Below the pieces are notes generated by a model that had not been told where the DNA came from, searched no databases, and worked only from the letters and a program-made list of their open reading frames with translations. DNA of 64,000 bases, taken from NCBI RefSeq assembly GCF_017086405.1, contig NZ_CP070973.1, positions 4,372,739 to 4,436,738 on the forward strand, given 5' to 3'. The DNA comes from Mycobacterium gordonae. GTDB lineage: Bacteria; Actinomycetota; Actinomycetes; Mycobacteriales; Mycobacteriaceae. Both the position numbers and the translations under genes were made by a program. Of the stretch, positions 15,785-26,979 are shown piece by piece (within the stretch, counting starts at the first letter, position 1; each line of letters opens with the position of its first letter).

Positions 15785-16921
15785 ATGGCGACGATAAGCA
15801 AGTACCAAACCAAAAGCGGGACAACGCTTTACCGTGTTCGATACCGCACACCCGACCGCGGCCAGACCGATAAGCGCGGGTTCAAGACCAAGCGTGACGC
15901 CGAGGCGTTCGCCCAGCAGATCGAGGTCGACAAGCGCCGCGGCGCATACGTGGCACCATCAGACGGCCGGGTCAAGTTCGGGGAGCTGGCGCGCGGGTGG
16001 CTCGACGCCAAGCACAACTTGAAGCCGTCGACCCGCGCCCGCTACGAGATCACGCTGGCGGTGGCGCTGGTTCGGTTTCGTGACGTTGCCATCGGGGACA
16101 TCACCCGTCCGATGGTTCGCGCCCTGGTGGCCGAACAGGTGAACGGCGGCGCGGCCCCGTCATCGGTGCACAAGGCGGTCGGGTTGCTACGCCAGGTGCT
16201 CGCAATGGCGGTGGCCGACAACATCATCGCCACGAATCCCGCTGAGGGCGTGGCCCTTCCGACCGTTCGCATGACCGAGCAACGATTCCTCAGCGTTGCC
16301 GAACTGCACCGGCTGGCGCTCGCATCGGGTGAACGCATGGCACTGGTCTACGTTCTCGGAACCACCGGGCTCAGGTTCGGCGAAGCGGCCGAACTGCGGT
16401 GGCGTGACGTGGACATCGCGGGGTTGCGCATGAGGATCACCCGCTCGGTCACGTTCGTGGGCGGCCGGGCCGTCGTCGGCACACCGAAGAACGGCAAGGA
16501 CCGCACGGTGGCCCTACCCGCCACAGTGGCCCGGATGCTCTCCCCCGGCGCCGATGATGACCTGGTATTCCCGGACTCGGCCGGAGGGTGGATGCGGGCC
16601 AGCAATGTCCGCCGGCGGTGGTGGGCCAGAGCACTGAGTGACGCCGGACTCCCGGCCGACTTCAAACTCCACGAACTTCGCCACACCGCGGCCAGCTTGG
16701 CGATCCGGTCTGGGGCCAACGTCAAGGCGTTGCAGAACATGCTCGGCCACGCCTCGGCGGGGTTGACGCTGGACCGCTATGGCCACCTGTATGACTCCGA
16801 CGTGGACGCTCTAGGCCACGCGATTGATGCGGAAATATCTGTAACTTGTGGGCACGGTGTGGGCACGGGGGCTATCGGCGGCCGTCACCTACAGGCCGTG
16901 AACGCCCCTGAACTGCAATAA
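15785..16921 (+). CDS. int: Tyrosine recombinase (integrase) of the element
   Basis: 378 aa from the ATG at 15785 (MATISKYQTKSGTTLYRVRY). An N-terminal arm-binding domain (~1-60) and a core-binding SAM-like domain (~65-165) precede the catalytic domain. Catalytic residues are visible: R197 in TGLRFGE, H296 and R299 in HELRH, H322 in LGHAS and Y332 in LDRYGH. The stop codon directly abuts the 48-bp att core. The last 30 codons run through the right-hand arm-type repeats. It catalyses integration into and excision from the tRNA-Val gene. The frame continues upstream, but the ATG fits family length. Confidence 0.95.
   Translation: MATISKYQTKSGTTLYRVRYRTPDRGQTDKRGFKTKRDAEAFAQQIEVDKRRGAYVAPSDGRVKFGELARGWLDAKHNLKPSTRARYEITLAVALVRFRDVAIGDITRPMVRALVAEQVNGGAAPSSVHKAVGLLRQVLAMAVADNIIATNPAEGVALPTVRMTEQRFLSVAELHRLALASGERMALVYVLGTTGLRFGEAAELRWRDVDIAGLRMRITRSVTFVGGRAVVGTPKNGKDRTVALPATVARMLSPGADDDLVFPDSAGGWMRASNVRRRWWARALSDAGLPADFKLHELRHTAASLAIRSGANVKALQNMLGHASAGLTLDRYGHLYDSDVDALGHAIDAEISVTCGHGVGTGAIGGRHLQAVNAPELQ
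16836..16867. repeat. Arm-type integrase-binding repeats, right end
   Basis: TATCTGTAACT at 16836-16846, then TGTGGGCA at 16847 and 16858, 11 bp apart. The same block with three units lies at 7523-7563. It is inside the 3' end of int and faces the core at 16922. Confidence 0.65.
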
Positions 16922-16969
16922 CACTGGTGGGCGCGGACGGTATCGAACCGCCGACCGCTGGTGTGTAAA
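16922..16969. repeat. attR core: 48-bp direct repeat, right copy
   Basis: Identical to 7399-7446. It covers the anticodon-stem 3' side through the 3' end of tRNA-Val, so integration restored an intact tRNA. It begins at the base after the int stop codon. Confidence 0.92.
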
Positions 16970-16999
16970 ACCAGAGCTCTACCACTGAGCTACGCGCCC
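16928..16999 (-). tRNA. tRNA-Val(TAC)
   Basis: On the minus strand the gene begins GGGCGCG and ends CGCGCCC plus discriminator A; CCA is encoded just beyond (16927-16925). The anticodon loop TTTTACA between CTGG and CCAG gives anticodon TAC. D arm (AGCTCAGTGGTAGAGCT) and T arm (GGTTCGATACC) are canonical. It is the integration target; phiRv2 in M. tuberculosis also uses a tRNA-Val, as I recall. Confidence 0.95.
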
Positions 17000-17045
17000 T
17001 TATGCCCCGGCGCAGGCTACACGCCGAAACCCCAACGACCCAAAA

Positions 17046-17507
17046 CTAAACCCGCAACGCGGCCAGCGCCTGCGTCCACACCGCCCGATCGCGGGCCTCG
17101 CCGGGCTGCTTCATCTCGGCGAACCGGATGATGCCCGCCTTGTCGACCACGAACGTGCCCCGGTTGGAGATTCCGGCCACCTCGTTGAACACCCCGTAAG
17201 CCTGGCTGACTTCGCCGTGGGGCCAGAAGTCCGACAGCACCGGAAACAGGAACCCGCTCTGCACCGCCCAGATCTTGTGGCTGGGCGCCGGCCCCACCGA
17301 GATGGTCAGCACCGCGCTGTCGTCGTTCTCGAATTCCGGCAGGTTGTCCCGCAGTTGGTCCAGTTCGCCCTGGCAGATCCCGGTGAACGCCAGCGGGAAG
17401 AACACCAGCAGCACGTTCTTGGCGCCCCGATAACTGCTGAGCGTGACGGGCTGCTGGTTCTGGTCGCGCAGCGTGAAGTCGGGGGCGGTGGCTCCGACGT
17501 CGAGCAT
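17046..17507 (-). CDS. ahpE: 1-Cys peroxiredoxin AhpE
   Basis: 153 aa, the length of M. tuberculosis AhpE (Rv2238c), and nearly colinear with it from memory. The peroxidatic Cys lies in FPLAFTGICQGELDQL (Cys45), preceded by the PxxxT/SxxC-type loop; there is no resolving Cys, as expected for the 1-Cys class. It reduces peroxides and peroxynitrite, with electrons thought to come from mycothiol/mycoredoxin. Its ATG overlaps the stop of the DUF3052 gene by 1 nt, so the two are co-translated. Confidence 0.95.
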   Translation of the reverse strand: MLDVGATAPDFTLRDQNQQPVTLSSYRGAKNVLLVFFPLAFTGICQGELDQLRDNLPEFENDDSAVLTISVGPAPSHKIWAVQSGFLFPVLSDFWPHGEVSQAYGVFNEVAGISNRGTFVVDKAGIIRFAEMKQPGEARDRAVWTQALAALRV

Positions 17508-17917
17508 CAGCGCTTACCGGTCCGCGACTTCGGCTGCACCAACCGGCTGGCCGCCCAGTTACCCAGGTTCACCGACGACGTCGGCATCAGGCCCGCGGTA
17601 GGGGCCGCCTCGGCGATGTCGGCGGGCAACACGTGCCCGGGCCGGCCGGTCTTGGGCGTCAGCACCCAGATCACGCCGTCCTCCGCCAGTGGACTGATCG
17701 CGTCCATCAGCAGGTCGACCAGGTCGCCGTCACCGTCGCGGTACCACAGCAGGACGACGTCGACGACCTCGTCGGTGTCTTCATCGAGCAATTCGCTGCC
17801 GCAGGCATCCTCGACATCAGCGCGGATGTCGTCGTCGGTGTCTTCGTCCCAGCCCCATTCTTGGACGACTTGGTCCCGTTGGATGCCCAATTTGCGAGCG
17901 TGATCCGCCGCGACCAC
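17507..17917 (-). CDS. DUF3052 family protein
   Basis: 136 aa, orthologous in position to Rv2239c. It is acidic in the middle (WDEDTDDDIRADVEDACG, LLDEDTDEVVDVVLLWYRDGDG), with a C-terminal TPKTGRPGHVLPADI segment typical of DUF3052. Soluble, no signal peptide. Overlaps ahpE by 1 nt downstream. Function unknown. Confidence 0.85.
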   Translation of the reverse strand: MVAADHARKLGIQRDQVVQEWGWDEDTDDDIRADVEDACGSELLDEDTDEVVDVVLLWYRDGDGDLVDLLMDAISPLAEDGVIWVLTPKTGRPGHVLPADIAEAAPTAGLMPTSSVNLGNWAASRLVQPKSRTGKR

Positions 17918-18001
17918 CGTGGAACCTCCTAAACAACCGAGAGCAAGACAACCGAGAGCGACGAACGTAATCGTCGCACAGGCACTAGTAGCTTCATACG
18001 G

Positions 18002-18586
18002 CTAACCCACGCACAATTTCAACGCCTTGGTCTTGGCGTCGTTTAGCCGGTCGACCCGCCTGTTGAACTCACCGGTCGACGCGTGGGTGCCGATCGCGTT
18101 GGCCACCTGCCGGGCAGCGTCGTTGTAGGTGTTCATCGCATCGCGCAGCTGGCCCGGCAGGGCGTCGCTGTAGCTGTTCTCCACCGCCGAGGCGCTGGCG
18201 TTGAGCGCGTCGATGGCGGGACCTTCGGCGGGGCCGGTGTTCTTGCCGCCGTTGAACGCCGCGACGAAGGCATTCACCTTGTCGATCGCTTCCTTGCTGG
18301 TGGTGGCGAGCGTGTCACACGAGGTCCGGATCGCCCGGGTGGTGACCGAGGCGATGCGCTGGGATTCCCGGACGCTGGACGTCACCGACGACGCCGACAC
18401 CGACGCCGACACCGAGGACCGGTACGCGGGAGCGACGTTGGTGTCGGGCGCTCCGGTCCCTTCGGTGACCTTCGTACAGCCGACGATGCCGATTGCCACC
18501 ACAGCGATGGACCCTAGAGCAAGAGCGCCTCGCCTGGGGAAGGCCCCCACGCGCCCGCGAGGTACGGCGCGCCATCCGATGAGCAC
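18002..18586 (-). CDS. Putative secreted lipoprotein
   Basis: 194 aa, positional counterpart of Rv2240c. The N-terminus has basic residues and a hydrophobic core (GALALGSIAVVAIGIVGC) ending in a lipobox-like IVGC, so it is probably lipid-anchored outside the membrane. The mature part is Ser/Ala rich, then helical with repeated Asn/Ala, and ends ALKLCVG. No enzymatic motif. Divergent from aceE. Confidence 0.75.
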   Translation of the reverse strand: MLIGWRAVPRGRVGAFPRRGALALGSIAVVAIGIVGCTKVTEGTGAPDTNVAPAYRSSVSASVSASSVTSSVRESQRIASVTTRAIRTSCDTLATTSKEAIDKVNAFVAAFNGGKNTGPAEGPAIDALNASASAVENSYSDALPGQLRDAMNTYNDAARQVANAIGTHASTGEFNRRVDRLNDAKTKALKLCVG

Positions 18587-18746
18587 GGGGTCTGACGTTA
18601 CCGCGTCGCGGTCCCATCTGCCCCACTAGCACCGACTTCGGTGTGGCACCCCCGACCGGCACACGGGTACCCGCCCGGGACGTCGGTGCGGCACGATAGA
18701 GGGACGATCCCTCGAGCATCATCCATGCCGACTACAGGAGCGGAAG

Positions 18747-21536
<2,790 letters not shown>

Positions 21537-21594
21537 TTCGTCCCCCCGGCGTCCTTTAGCGGATTCTTCCAGAAATAGGGCGTAGCTTTTAGGA

Positions 21595-22911
21595 GTGGGC
21601 GACAACAACTTGGCGCAGCAACTCGGGCGTCCCAGGTCGCCACTGGAGCTGCTGGACACCGTGCCCGACTCGCTGTTGCGCAGGCTCAAGCAGTACTCGG
21701 GCCGGCTGGCGACCGAAGCGGTGTCGGCCATGCAGGAGCGGCTGCCCTTCTTCGGTGACCTGGAAGCCTCCCAGCGTGCCAGCGTGGCCCTGGTGGTGCA
21801 GACGGCCGTGGTCAACTTCGTCGAGTGGATGCAGGACCCCCACAGCGATGTCAGCTATACCGCGCAGGCCTTCGAACTGGTGCCCCAGGACCTGACCCGG
21901 CGCATCGCACTGCGTCACACCGTGGACATGGTGCGGGTCACCATGGAGTTCTTCGAGGAAGTGGTGCCGCTGCTGGCCCGCAACGAGGAACAGTTGACGG
22001 CGTTGACGGTGGGGATCCTGAAGTACAGCCGCGATCTGGCGTTCACCGCCGCCACCGCCTACGCGGACGCCGCCGAGGCGCGCGGCGCATGGGACAGCCG
22101 GATGGAGGCCAGCGTCGTCGACGCCGTGGTCCGCGGTGACACCGGCCCCGAGCTGCTCTCCCGGGCGGCCGCGCTGAACTGGGACACCACCGCGCCGGCC
22201 ACGGTCATCGTGGGAACCCCGGCACCGGGACGCGCTGACGGCGAGAACGGCAGCGAACGCGCCAGCCAGGATCTCCGCGACATCGCCACCCGGCATGGTC
22301 GGGCGGCCCTCACCGACGTGCATGGCACCTGGCTGGTCGCCATCGTCTCCGGCCAGCTGTCGCTCACCGACAAATTCCTCAAGGACCTGCTGGTCGCGTT
22401 CGCCAACGAACCCGTGGTGATCGGTCCGACCGCCCCGATGCTCACCGCCGCCTATCACAGCGCCAGTGAGGCCATCTCGGGGATGAACGCGGTCGCCGGC
22501 TGGCGCGGGGCCCCGCGCCCGGTACTGGCCCGGGAGCTGCTGCCGGAACGCGCCCTGATGGGCGATGCCTCGGCGATCGTGGCACTGCACACCGACGTGA
22601 TGCGGCCGCTGGCCGACGCCGGGCCGACCCTGGTGGAGACCCTGGACGCTTTCTTAGATTCTGGCGGTGCTATTGAGGCTTGTGCCAGGAAGTTGTTCGT
22701 TCATCCAAACACCGTGCGTTATCGACTCAAGCGGATCACCGACTTCACCGGGCGTGATCCGACCCAACCGCGGGACGCATACGTGCTGCGGGTGGCGGCT
22801 ACGGTGGGTCAGCTCAACTACCCGACACAGACTTCCGGCGCCGCCAACGTTCCGGTCCCGCAGCTTCCGTCGCCGGTCAGAGGGGGTTCCGGCGCGGTTT
22901 CTGGGCGATAG
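21595..22911 (+). CDS. mabR: FAS-II operon transcriptional activator MabR (PucR/CdaR type)
   Basis: 438 aa, GTG start. The C-terminal PucR-type HTH is DSGGAIEACARKLFVHPNTVRYRLKRI; the N-terminal 280 residues form the sensor/GGDEF-like region (EFFEEVVPLLARNEEQLTALTVGI). The sequence is close to Rv2242/MabR from memory, the activator of the fasII operon reported to respond to long-chain acyl-CoA. A TTTTGT-N9-ACAAAA dyad lies directly downstream, in front of fabD. It lies immediately upstream of fabD in the same order as in M. tuberculosis. Confidence 0.93.
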   Translation: MGDNNLAQQLGRPRSPLELLDTVPDSLLRRLKQYSGRLATEAVSAMQERLPFFGDLEASQRASVALVVQTAVVNFVEWMQDPHSDVSYTAQAFELVPQDLTRRIALRHTVDMVRVTMEFFEEVVPLLARNEEQLTALTVGILKYSRDLAFTAATAYADAAEARGAWDSRMEASVVDAVVRGDTGPELLSRAAALNWDTTAPATVIVGTPAPGRADGENGSERASQDLRDIATRHGRAALTDVHGTWLVAIVSGQLSLTDKFLKDLLVAFANEPVVIGPTAPMLTAAYHSASEAISGMNAVAGWRGAPRPVLARELLPERALMGDASAIVALHTDVMRPLADAGPTLVETLDAFLDSGGAIEACARKLFVHPNTVRYRLKRITDFTGRDPTQPRDAYVLRVAATVGQLNYPTQTSGAANVPVPQLPSPVRGGSGAVSGR

Positions 22912-22964
22912 TGATTTAGATGACAGGTAGCGGGCGTATCTCAAACATGTAGCTTACGGAGCTA

Positions 22965-22985
22965 TTTTGTAGGAGGTATACAAAA
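22965..22985. promoter_or_regulatory. MabR operator TTTTGT-N9-ACAAAA upstream of fabD
   Basis: Perfect inverted repeat: TTTTGT at 22965-22970 and ACAAAA at 22980-22985, spacer 9. It matches the fasII promoter palindrome I recall for MabR. A TAATCT at 23003-23008 could serve as the -10 box of the operon. The 140-bp mabR-fabD gap holds no gene. Confidence 0.75.
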
Positions 22986-23051
22986 ACCTAAGACGAGGTT
23001 CATAATCTGTTACACCCCGCAAACCCGTCTTCACAGTGTTCTCTTAGACAC

Positions 23052-23960
23052 GTGATCGCGTTGCTTGCACCCGGACAGGGTTCCCAGACTGAGGGAATGT
23101 TGTCGCCGTGGCTGGAACTGCCAGGCGCAGCAGACCAGATTTCGGCATGGTCGACGGCCAGTGGCCTGGACTTGGCGCGGCTGGGCACCACGGCCTCGAC
23201 CGAGGAGATCACCGACACCGCGATTGCCCAGCCCCTGATCGTCGCGGCCACGCTGCTGGCTCACCAGGAGCTCACCCGGCGTGGACTGCTGTCGGGTCAG
23301 GACTTCATCGTGGCCGGCCACTCCGTCGGTGAGATCGCGGCGTACGCGATCGCCGGGGTGCTGGCCGCCGACGACGCCGTGATGCTGGCCGCCACCCGCG
23401 GCGCGGAGATGGCCAAGGCGTGCGCCGCGGAACCCACCGGTATGTCAGCGGTGCTCGGCGGCGACGAGTCCGAGGTACTGACCCGCCTCGAGCAGCTCGA
23501 CCTGGTGCCCGCCAACCGCAACGCCGCCGGTCAAATCGTGGCCGCCGGCCGCCTGACGGCGCTAGAGAAGCTTGCCGAGGACCCGCCGGCCAAGGCCCGG
23601 GTTCGCGCGCTGGGTGTGGCCGGAGCGTTCCACACCGAATTCATGGCGCCAGCCCTGGACGGCTATGCCGCCGCGGCGGCCGGCATCGCGACCGCCGAGC
23701 CCACCGCTACCCTGCTGTCCAATTACGACGGGAAGCCGGTCACCTCTGCCGCCGCGGCGATGCAGACCCTGGTTTCTCAGCTGACCCGGCCGGTGCGCTG
23801 GGATCTGTGCACCGCATTCATCCGTGAGCAGAATGTGTCGGCGATCGTGGAGTTCCCGCCCGCGGGCACCCTCACCGGTATCGCCAAACGCGAACTTCGG
23901 GGGGTTCCGACGCGAGCCGTCAAGTCACCCGCAGATCTGGACGAGTTGGCGAATCTCTAA
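23052..23960 (+). CDS. fabD: Malonyl-CoA:ACP transacylase
   Basis: 302 aa, normal length. GTG start (MIALLAPGQGSQTEGML). The nucleophile elbow GHSVGE (Ser ~92) and the oxyanion LLAPGQGSQ loop are present, as is the downstream AFHTEFM catalytic-His segment. It loads malonyl groups from CoA onto AcpM for mycolic-acid chain extension. First gene of the FAS-II operon, 75 bp upstream of acpM. Confidence 0.96.
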   Translation: MIALLAPGQGSQTEGMLSPWLELPGAADQISAWSTASGLDLARLGTTASTEEITDTAIAQPLIVAATLLAHQELTRRGLLSGQDFIVAGHSVGEIAAYAIAGVLAADDAVMLAATRGAEMAKACAAEPTGMSAVLGGDESEVLTRLEQLDLVPANRNAAGQIVAAGRLTALEKLAEDPPAKARVRALGVAGAFHTEFMAPALDGYAAAAAGIATAEPTATLLSNYDGKPVTSAAAAMQTLVSQLTRPVRWDLCTAFIREQNVSAIVEFPPAGTLTGIAKRELRGVPTRAVKSPADLDELANL

Positions 23961-24035
23961 CCGCCTGCTCTACTCCAGAGCCCAGCAAGCACGTCAAATC
24001 GGTTTACACACAACACATTACGAAGGGAACTAACT

Positions 24036-24383
24036 GTGGCCGTCAGTCAGGAAGAAATCATCGCCGGTATCGCCGAGATCATCGAAGAGGTCACCGGTAT
24101 CGAGCCGTCAGAGGTCACCCCGGAGAAGTCGTTCGTCGACGACCTGGACATCGACTCGCTGTCGATGGTGGAGATCGCCGTTCAGACCGAGGACAAGTAC
24201 GGCGTGAAGATCCCGGACGAGGACCTCGCTGGTCTGCGCACCGTCGGTGACGTCGTCGCCTACATCCAGAAGCTCGAGGAAGAGAACCCCGAGGCTGCCG
24301 AGGCGCTGCGCGCCAAGCTGGAGACGGACAACCCCGAGGCCGTTGCCAACGTCAAGGCGAGGCTGGAAGCAGACAGCAAGTGA
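24036..24383 (+). CDS. acpM: Meromycolate-extension acyl carrier protein
   Basis: 115 aa, with the mycobacterial C-terminal extension (EENPEAAEALRAKLETDNPEAVANVKARLEADSK). The phosphopantetheine site is DDLDIDSLSMVE (DSL Ser). GTG start preceded by GAAGGGA. It carries the growing meromycolate chain to KasA, KasB, MabA and InhA. Its stop overlaps the GTG of kasA. Confidence 0.97.
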   Translation: MAVSQEEIIAGIAEIIEEVTGIEPSEVTPEKSFVDDLDIDSLSMVEIAVQTEDKYGVKIPDEDLAGLRTVGDVVAYIQKLEEENPEAAEALRAKLETDNPEAVANVKARLEADSK

Positions 24384-25630
24384 CCAAGCCTTCCACTGCT
24401 AATGGTGGTTACCCCAGCGTTGTGGTAACCGCCGTCGCGGCGACGACATGCCTCGCGCCGGACATCGAGAGCACGTGGAAGGGCTTGCTGGCCGGCGAAA
24501 GCGGCATCCACGTCCTCGAAGACGACTTCGTCACCAAATGGGACTTGCCGGCCAAGATCGGCGGTCACCTCAAGGAACCGGTCGACAACCACATGGGCCG
24601 ACTGGACATGCGACGTATGTCGTATGTCCAGCGGCTCGCCAAGTGGTTGAGCGGCCAGTTGTGGGAGTCCGCCGGCAGCCCTGAGGTGGATCCCGATCGT
24701 TTCAGCGTCGTGGTAGGCACCGGTCTGGGTGGCGCCGAGCGGATCGTCGAGAGCTATGACCTGATGAACGAGGGCGGCCCCCGCAAGGTGTCACCGCTCG
24801 CTGTTCAGATGATCATGCCCAACGGCGCCGCCGCGGTGGTCGGCCTGCAACTCGGTGCCCGCGCCGGCGTGATCACGCCGGTGTCGGCCTGTTCGTCGGG
24901 CTCGGAAGCCATTGCGCACGCGTGGCGTCAGATCGTCATGGGCGACGCTGACTTCGCAGTATGCGGCGGCGTCGAAGGACCGATCGAAGCGCTGCCCATC
25001 GCGGCGTTCTCGATGATGCGGGCCATGTCCACGCGCAACGACGAGCCCGAGCGGGCGTCGCGGCCGTTCGACAAGGACCGGGACGGGTTCGTCTTCGGCG
25101 AGGCCGGAGCGATGATGATCATCGAGACCGAGGAGCATGCCAAGGCACGTGGCGCCAAGCCACTGGCCCGCCTGATGGGCGCCGGCATCACTTCGGACGC
25201 CTTCCACATGGTCGCACCGGCCGCCGACGGCACCCGTGCCGGCGGCGCAATGCGACGGGCGATGGAGATGGCGGGCTTGTCCCCCAGCGACATCGACCAT
25301 GTCAACGCCCACGGCACCGCGACACCGATCGGTGACTCTGCCGAGGCCAATGCCATCCGGGTCGCCGGATGCGAAAACGCCGCTGTCTACGCGCCGAAAT
25401 CGGCGCTCGGGCATTCGATCGGCGCCGTAGGCGCGCTCGAATCGGCGCTTACGGTACTGACCCTTCGGGACGGAGTCATACCACCGACATTGAACTATGA
25501 GACCCCGGATCCGGAAATCGATCTTGACGTGGTCGCAGGCGAGCCCCGCTACGGCGAGTACCGCTACGCGATCAACAACTCGTTCGGGTTCGGCGGCCAC
25601 AATGTCGCGCTCGCGTTCGGGCGCTACTGA
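24380..25630 (+). CDS. kasA: Beta-ketoacyl-ACP synthase KasA
   Basis: 416 aa, standard length. GTG start within GTGA that overlaps the acpM stop. The Cys-His-His triad is visible: VSACSSGSEA, NAHGTATPIGD and ALGHSIGAVG. It condenses malonyl-AcpM with acyl-AcpM in early meromycolate elongation and is a drug target (thiolactomycin). About two-thirds identical by eye to the downstream kasB, a tandem duplication conserved in mycobacteria. Confidence 0.97.
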   Translation: MTKPSTANGGYPSVVVTAVAATTCLAPDIESTWKGLLAGESGIHVLEDDFVTKWDLPAKIGGHLKEPVDNHMGRLDMRRMSYVQRLAKWLSGQLWESAGSPEVDPDRFSVVVGTGLGGAERIVESYDLMNEGGPRKVSPLAVQMIMPNGAAAVVGLQLGARAGVITPVSACSSGSEAIAHAWRQIVMGDADFAVCGGVEGPIEALPIAAFSMMRAMSTRNDEPERASRPFDKDRDGFVFGEAGAMMIIETEEHAKARGAKPLARLMGAGITSDAFHMVAPAADGTRAGGAMRRAMEMAGLSPSDIDHVNAHGTATPIGDSAEANAIRVAGCENAAVYAPKSALGHSIGAVGALESALTVLTLRDGVIPPTLNYETPDPEIDLDVVAGEPRYGEYRYAINNSFGFGGHNVALAFGRY

Positions 25631-25667
25631 GTGGCGCGCTAAGCACGGAAGGAACGTGGCACAAGCC

Positions 25668-26921
25668 ATGACAGAGCTGGTTACCGGGAAAGCCTTCCCG
25701 AATATTGTCGTTACCGGCATTGCCATGACGACCGCACTGGCAACCGACGCCGAGAACACGTGGAAGTGTCTGCTCGACGGGCAAAGTGGGATTCGGACGC
25801 TCGAGGACGATTTTGTCGAGGAGTTCGACCTGCCGGTCAAAATCGGCGGGCACCTGCTGGAGGAGTTCGACAGCCAACTGACCCGAATCGAGCTGCGCCG
25901 CACGGGTTACCTGCAGCGGATGTCCACCATCCTGGGCCGGCGGGTGTGGGAGAACGCCGGCTCGCCGGAGGTCGACACCAACCGGCTGATGGTCTCCATC
26001 GGCACCGGCCTGGGTTCGGCCGAGGAGCTCGTCTTCGGGTACGACGAGATGCGGGTGCGCGGCTTCCGCGCGATCTCGCCGCTGACCGTGCAGAAGTACA
26101 TGCCCAACGGCGCGGCCGCGGCGGTGGGTCTGGAACGCCACGCCAAGGCCGGGGTCATGACGCCGATCTCGGCGTGTGCGTCCGGGGCCGAAGGCATCGC
26201 ACGCGCCTGGCAGCAGGTTGCGCTCGGTGAGGCCGACATCGCGATCTGCGGTGGCGTGGAGACCAAGATCGAGGCGGTGCCGATCGCCGGGTTCGCCAAC
26301 ATGCGAATCGTGATGTCCACCAACAACGACGACCCGCAAGGTGCTTGCCGCCCGTTCGACAAGGACCGCGACGGCTTCGTGTTCGGTGAAGCCGCCGCGT
26401 TGATGGTGATCGAGACCGAGGAGCACGCGAAGGCCCGCGGCGCCAACATCCTGGCCCGCATCATGGGCGCCAGCATCACCTCGGACGGCTTCCACATGGT
26501 GGCGCCGGACCCCAACGGAATCCGGGCCGGGCACGCGATCTCGCGGGCAATCCAGCTCGCGGGTCTGCAACCCAGCGACATCAGCCACGTCAACGCTCAC
26601 GCCACCGGCACTCAGGTCGGCGACGTGGCCGAAGGCCGGGCGATCAACAACGCCCTGGGCAGCAACCACCCGGCGGTATTCGCACCGAAGGGCGCTCTCG
26701 GCCACTCGGTGGGAGCGGTCGGTGCGGTGGAGTCGATCCTGACCGTGCTCGCATTGCGCGACCAGGTCATTCCCCCGACACTGAACCTGGTCAACCTCGA
26801 CCCCGAGATCGACCTGGACGTGGTGGCCGGCAAGCCTCGATCCGGCAATTACGAGTACGCGATCAACAACTCGTTCGGCTTCGGCGGTCACAACGTGGCG
26901 ATCGCTTTTGGGCGCTACTAG
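25668..26921 (+). CDS. kasB: Beta-ketoacyl-ACP synthase KasB
   Basis: 417 aa from the ATG at 25668 (MTELVTGKAFPNIVVTGIAM). A GTG at 25656 is an alternative, but it lies only 2 nt after a GGAAGGA site; that site is about 14 nt from the ATG. Triad present: ISACASGAEG, NAHATGTQVGD, ALGHSVGAVG. KasB carries out late elongation to full-length mycolates and is linked to acid-fastness. Fourth gene of the operon. Confidence 0.96.
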   Translation: MTELVTGKAFPNIVVTGIAMTTALATDAENTWKCLLDGQSGIRTLEDDFVEEFDLPVKIGGHLLEEFDSQLTRIELRRTGYLQRMSTILGRRVWENAGSPEVDTNRLMVSIGTGLGSAEELVFGYDEMRVRGFRAISPLTVQKYMPNGAAAAVGLERHAKAGVMTPISACASGAEGIARAWQQVALGEADIAICGGVETKIEAVPIAGFANMRIVMSTNNDDPQGACRPFDKDRDGFVFGEAAALMVIETEEHAKARGANILARIMGASITSDGFHMVAPDPNGIRAGHAISRAIQLAGLQPSDISHVNAHATGTQVGDVAEGRAINNALGSNHPAVFAPKGALGHSVGAVGAVESILTVLALRDQVIPPTLNLVNLDPEIDLDVVAGKPRSGNYEYAINNSFGFGGHNVAIAFGRY

Positions 26922-26979
26922 GAAGCTCCAAGGATCACGGGATAAACCAGAAGCACTTTGGCGAACTAGGAGATCTGCG

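Larger units (their letters stand above)
7399..16969. mobile_element. Integrated phage-satellite-like element in tRNA-Val (phiRv1/phiRv2 type)
   Basis: A perfect 48-bp direct repeat at 7399-7446 and 16922-16969 bounds the element; the right copy lies inside an intact tRNA-Val gene. Inside are a tyrosine integrase adjacent to the right repeat, an HTH protein, an excisionase-like protein, a RepA-like ATPase, a WhiB-like protein, small ORFs, a protease-capsid fusion, and a HIRAN/nuclease pair at the far end. No terminase, portal, tail or lysis genes are seen in 9.5 kb. The gene set and size recall the M. tuberculosis phiRv1 and phiRv2 elements (family knowledge); the satellite interpretation is inference. 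Confidence 0.9.
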
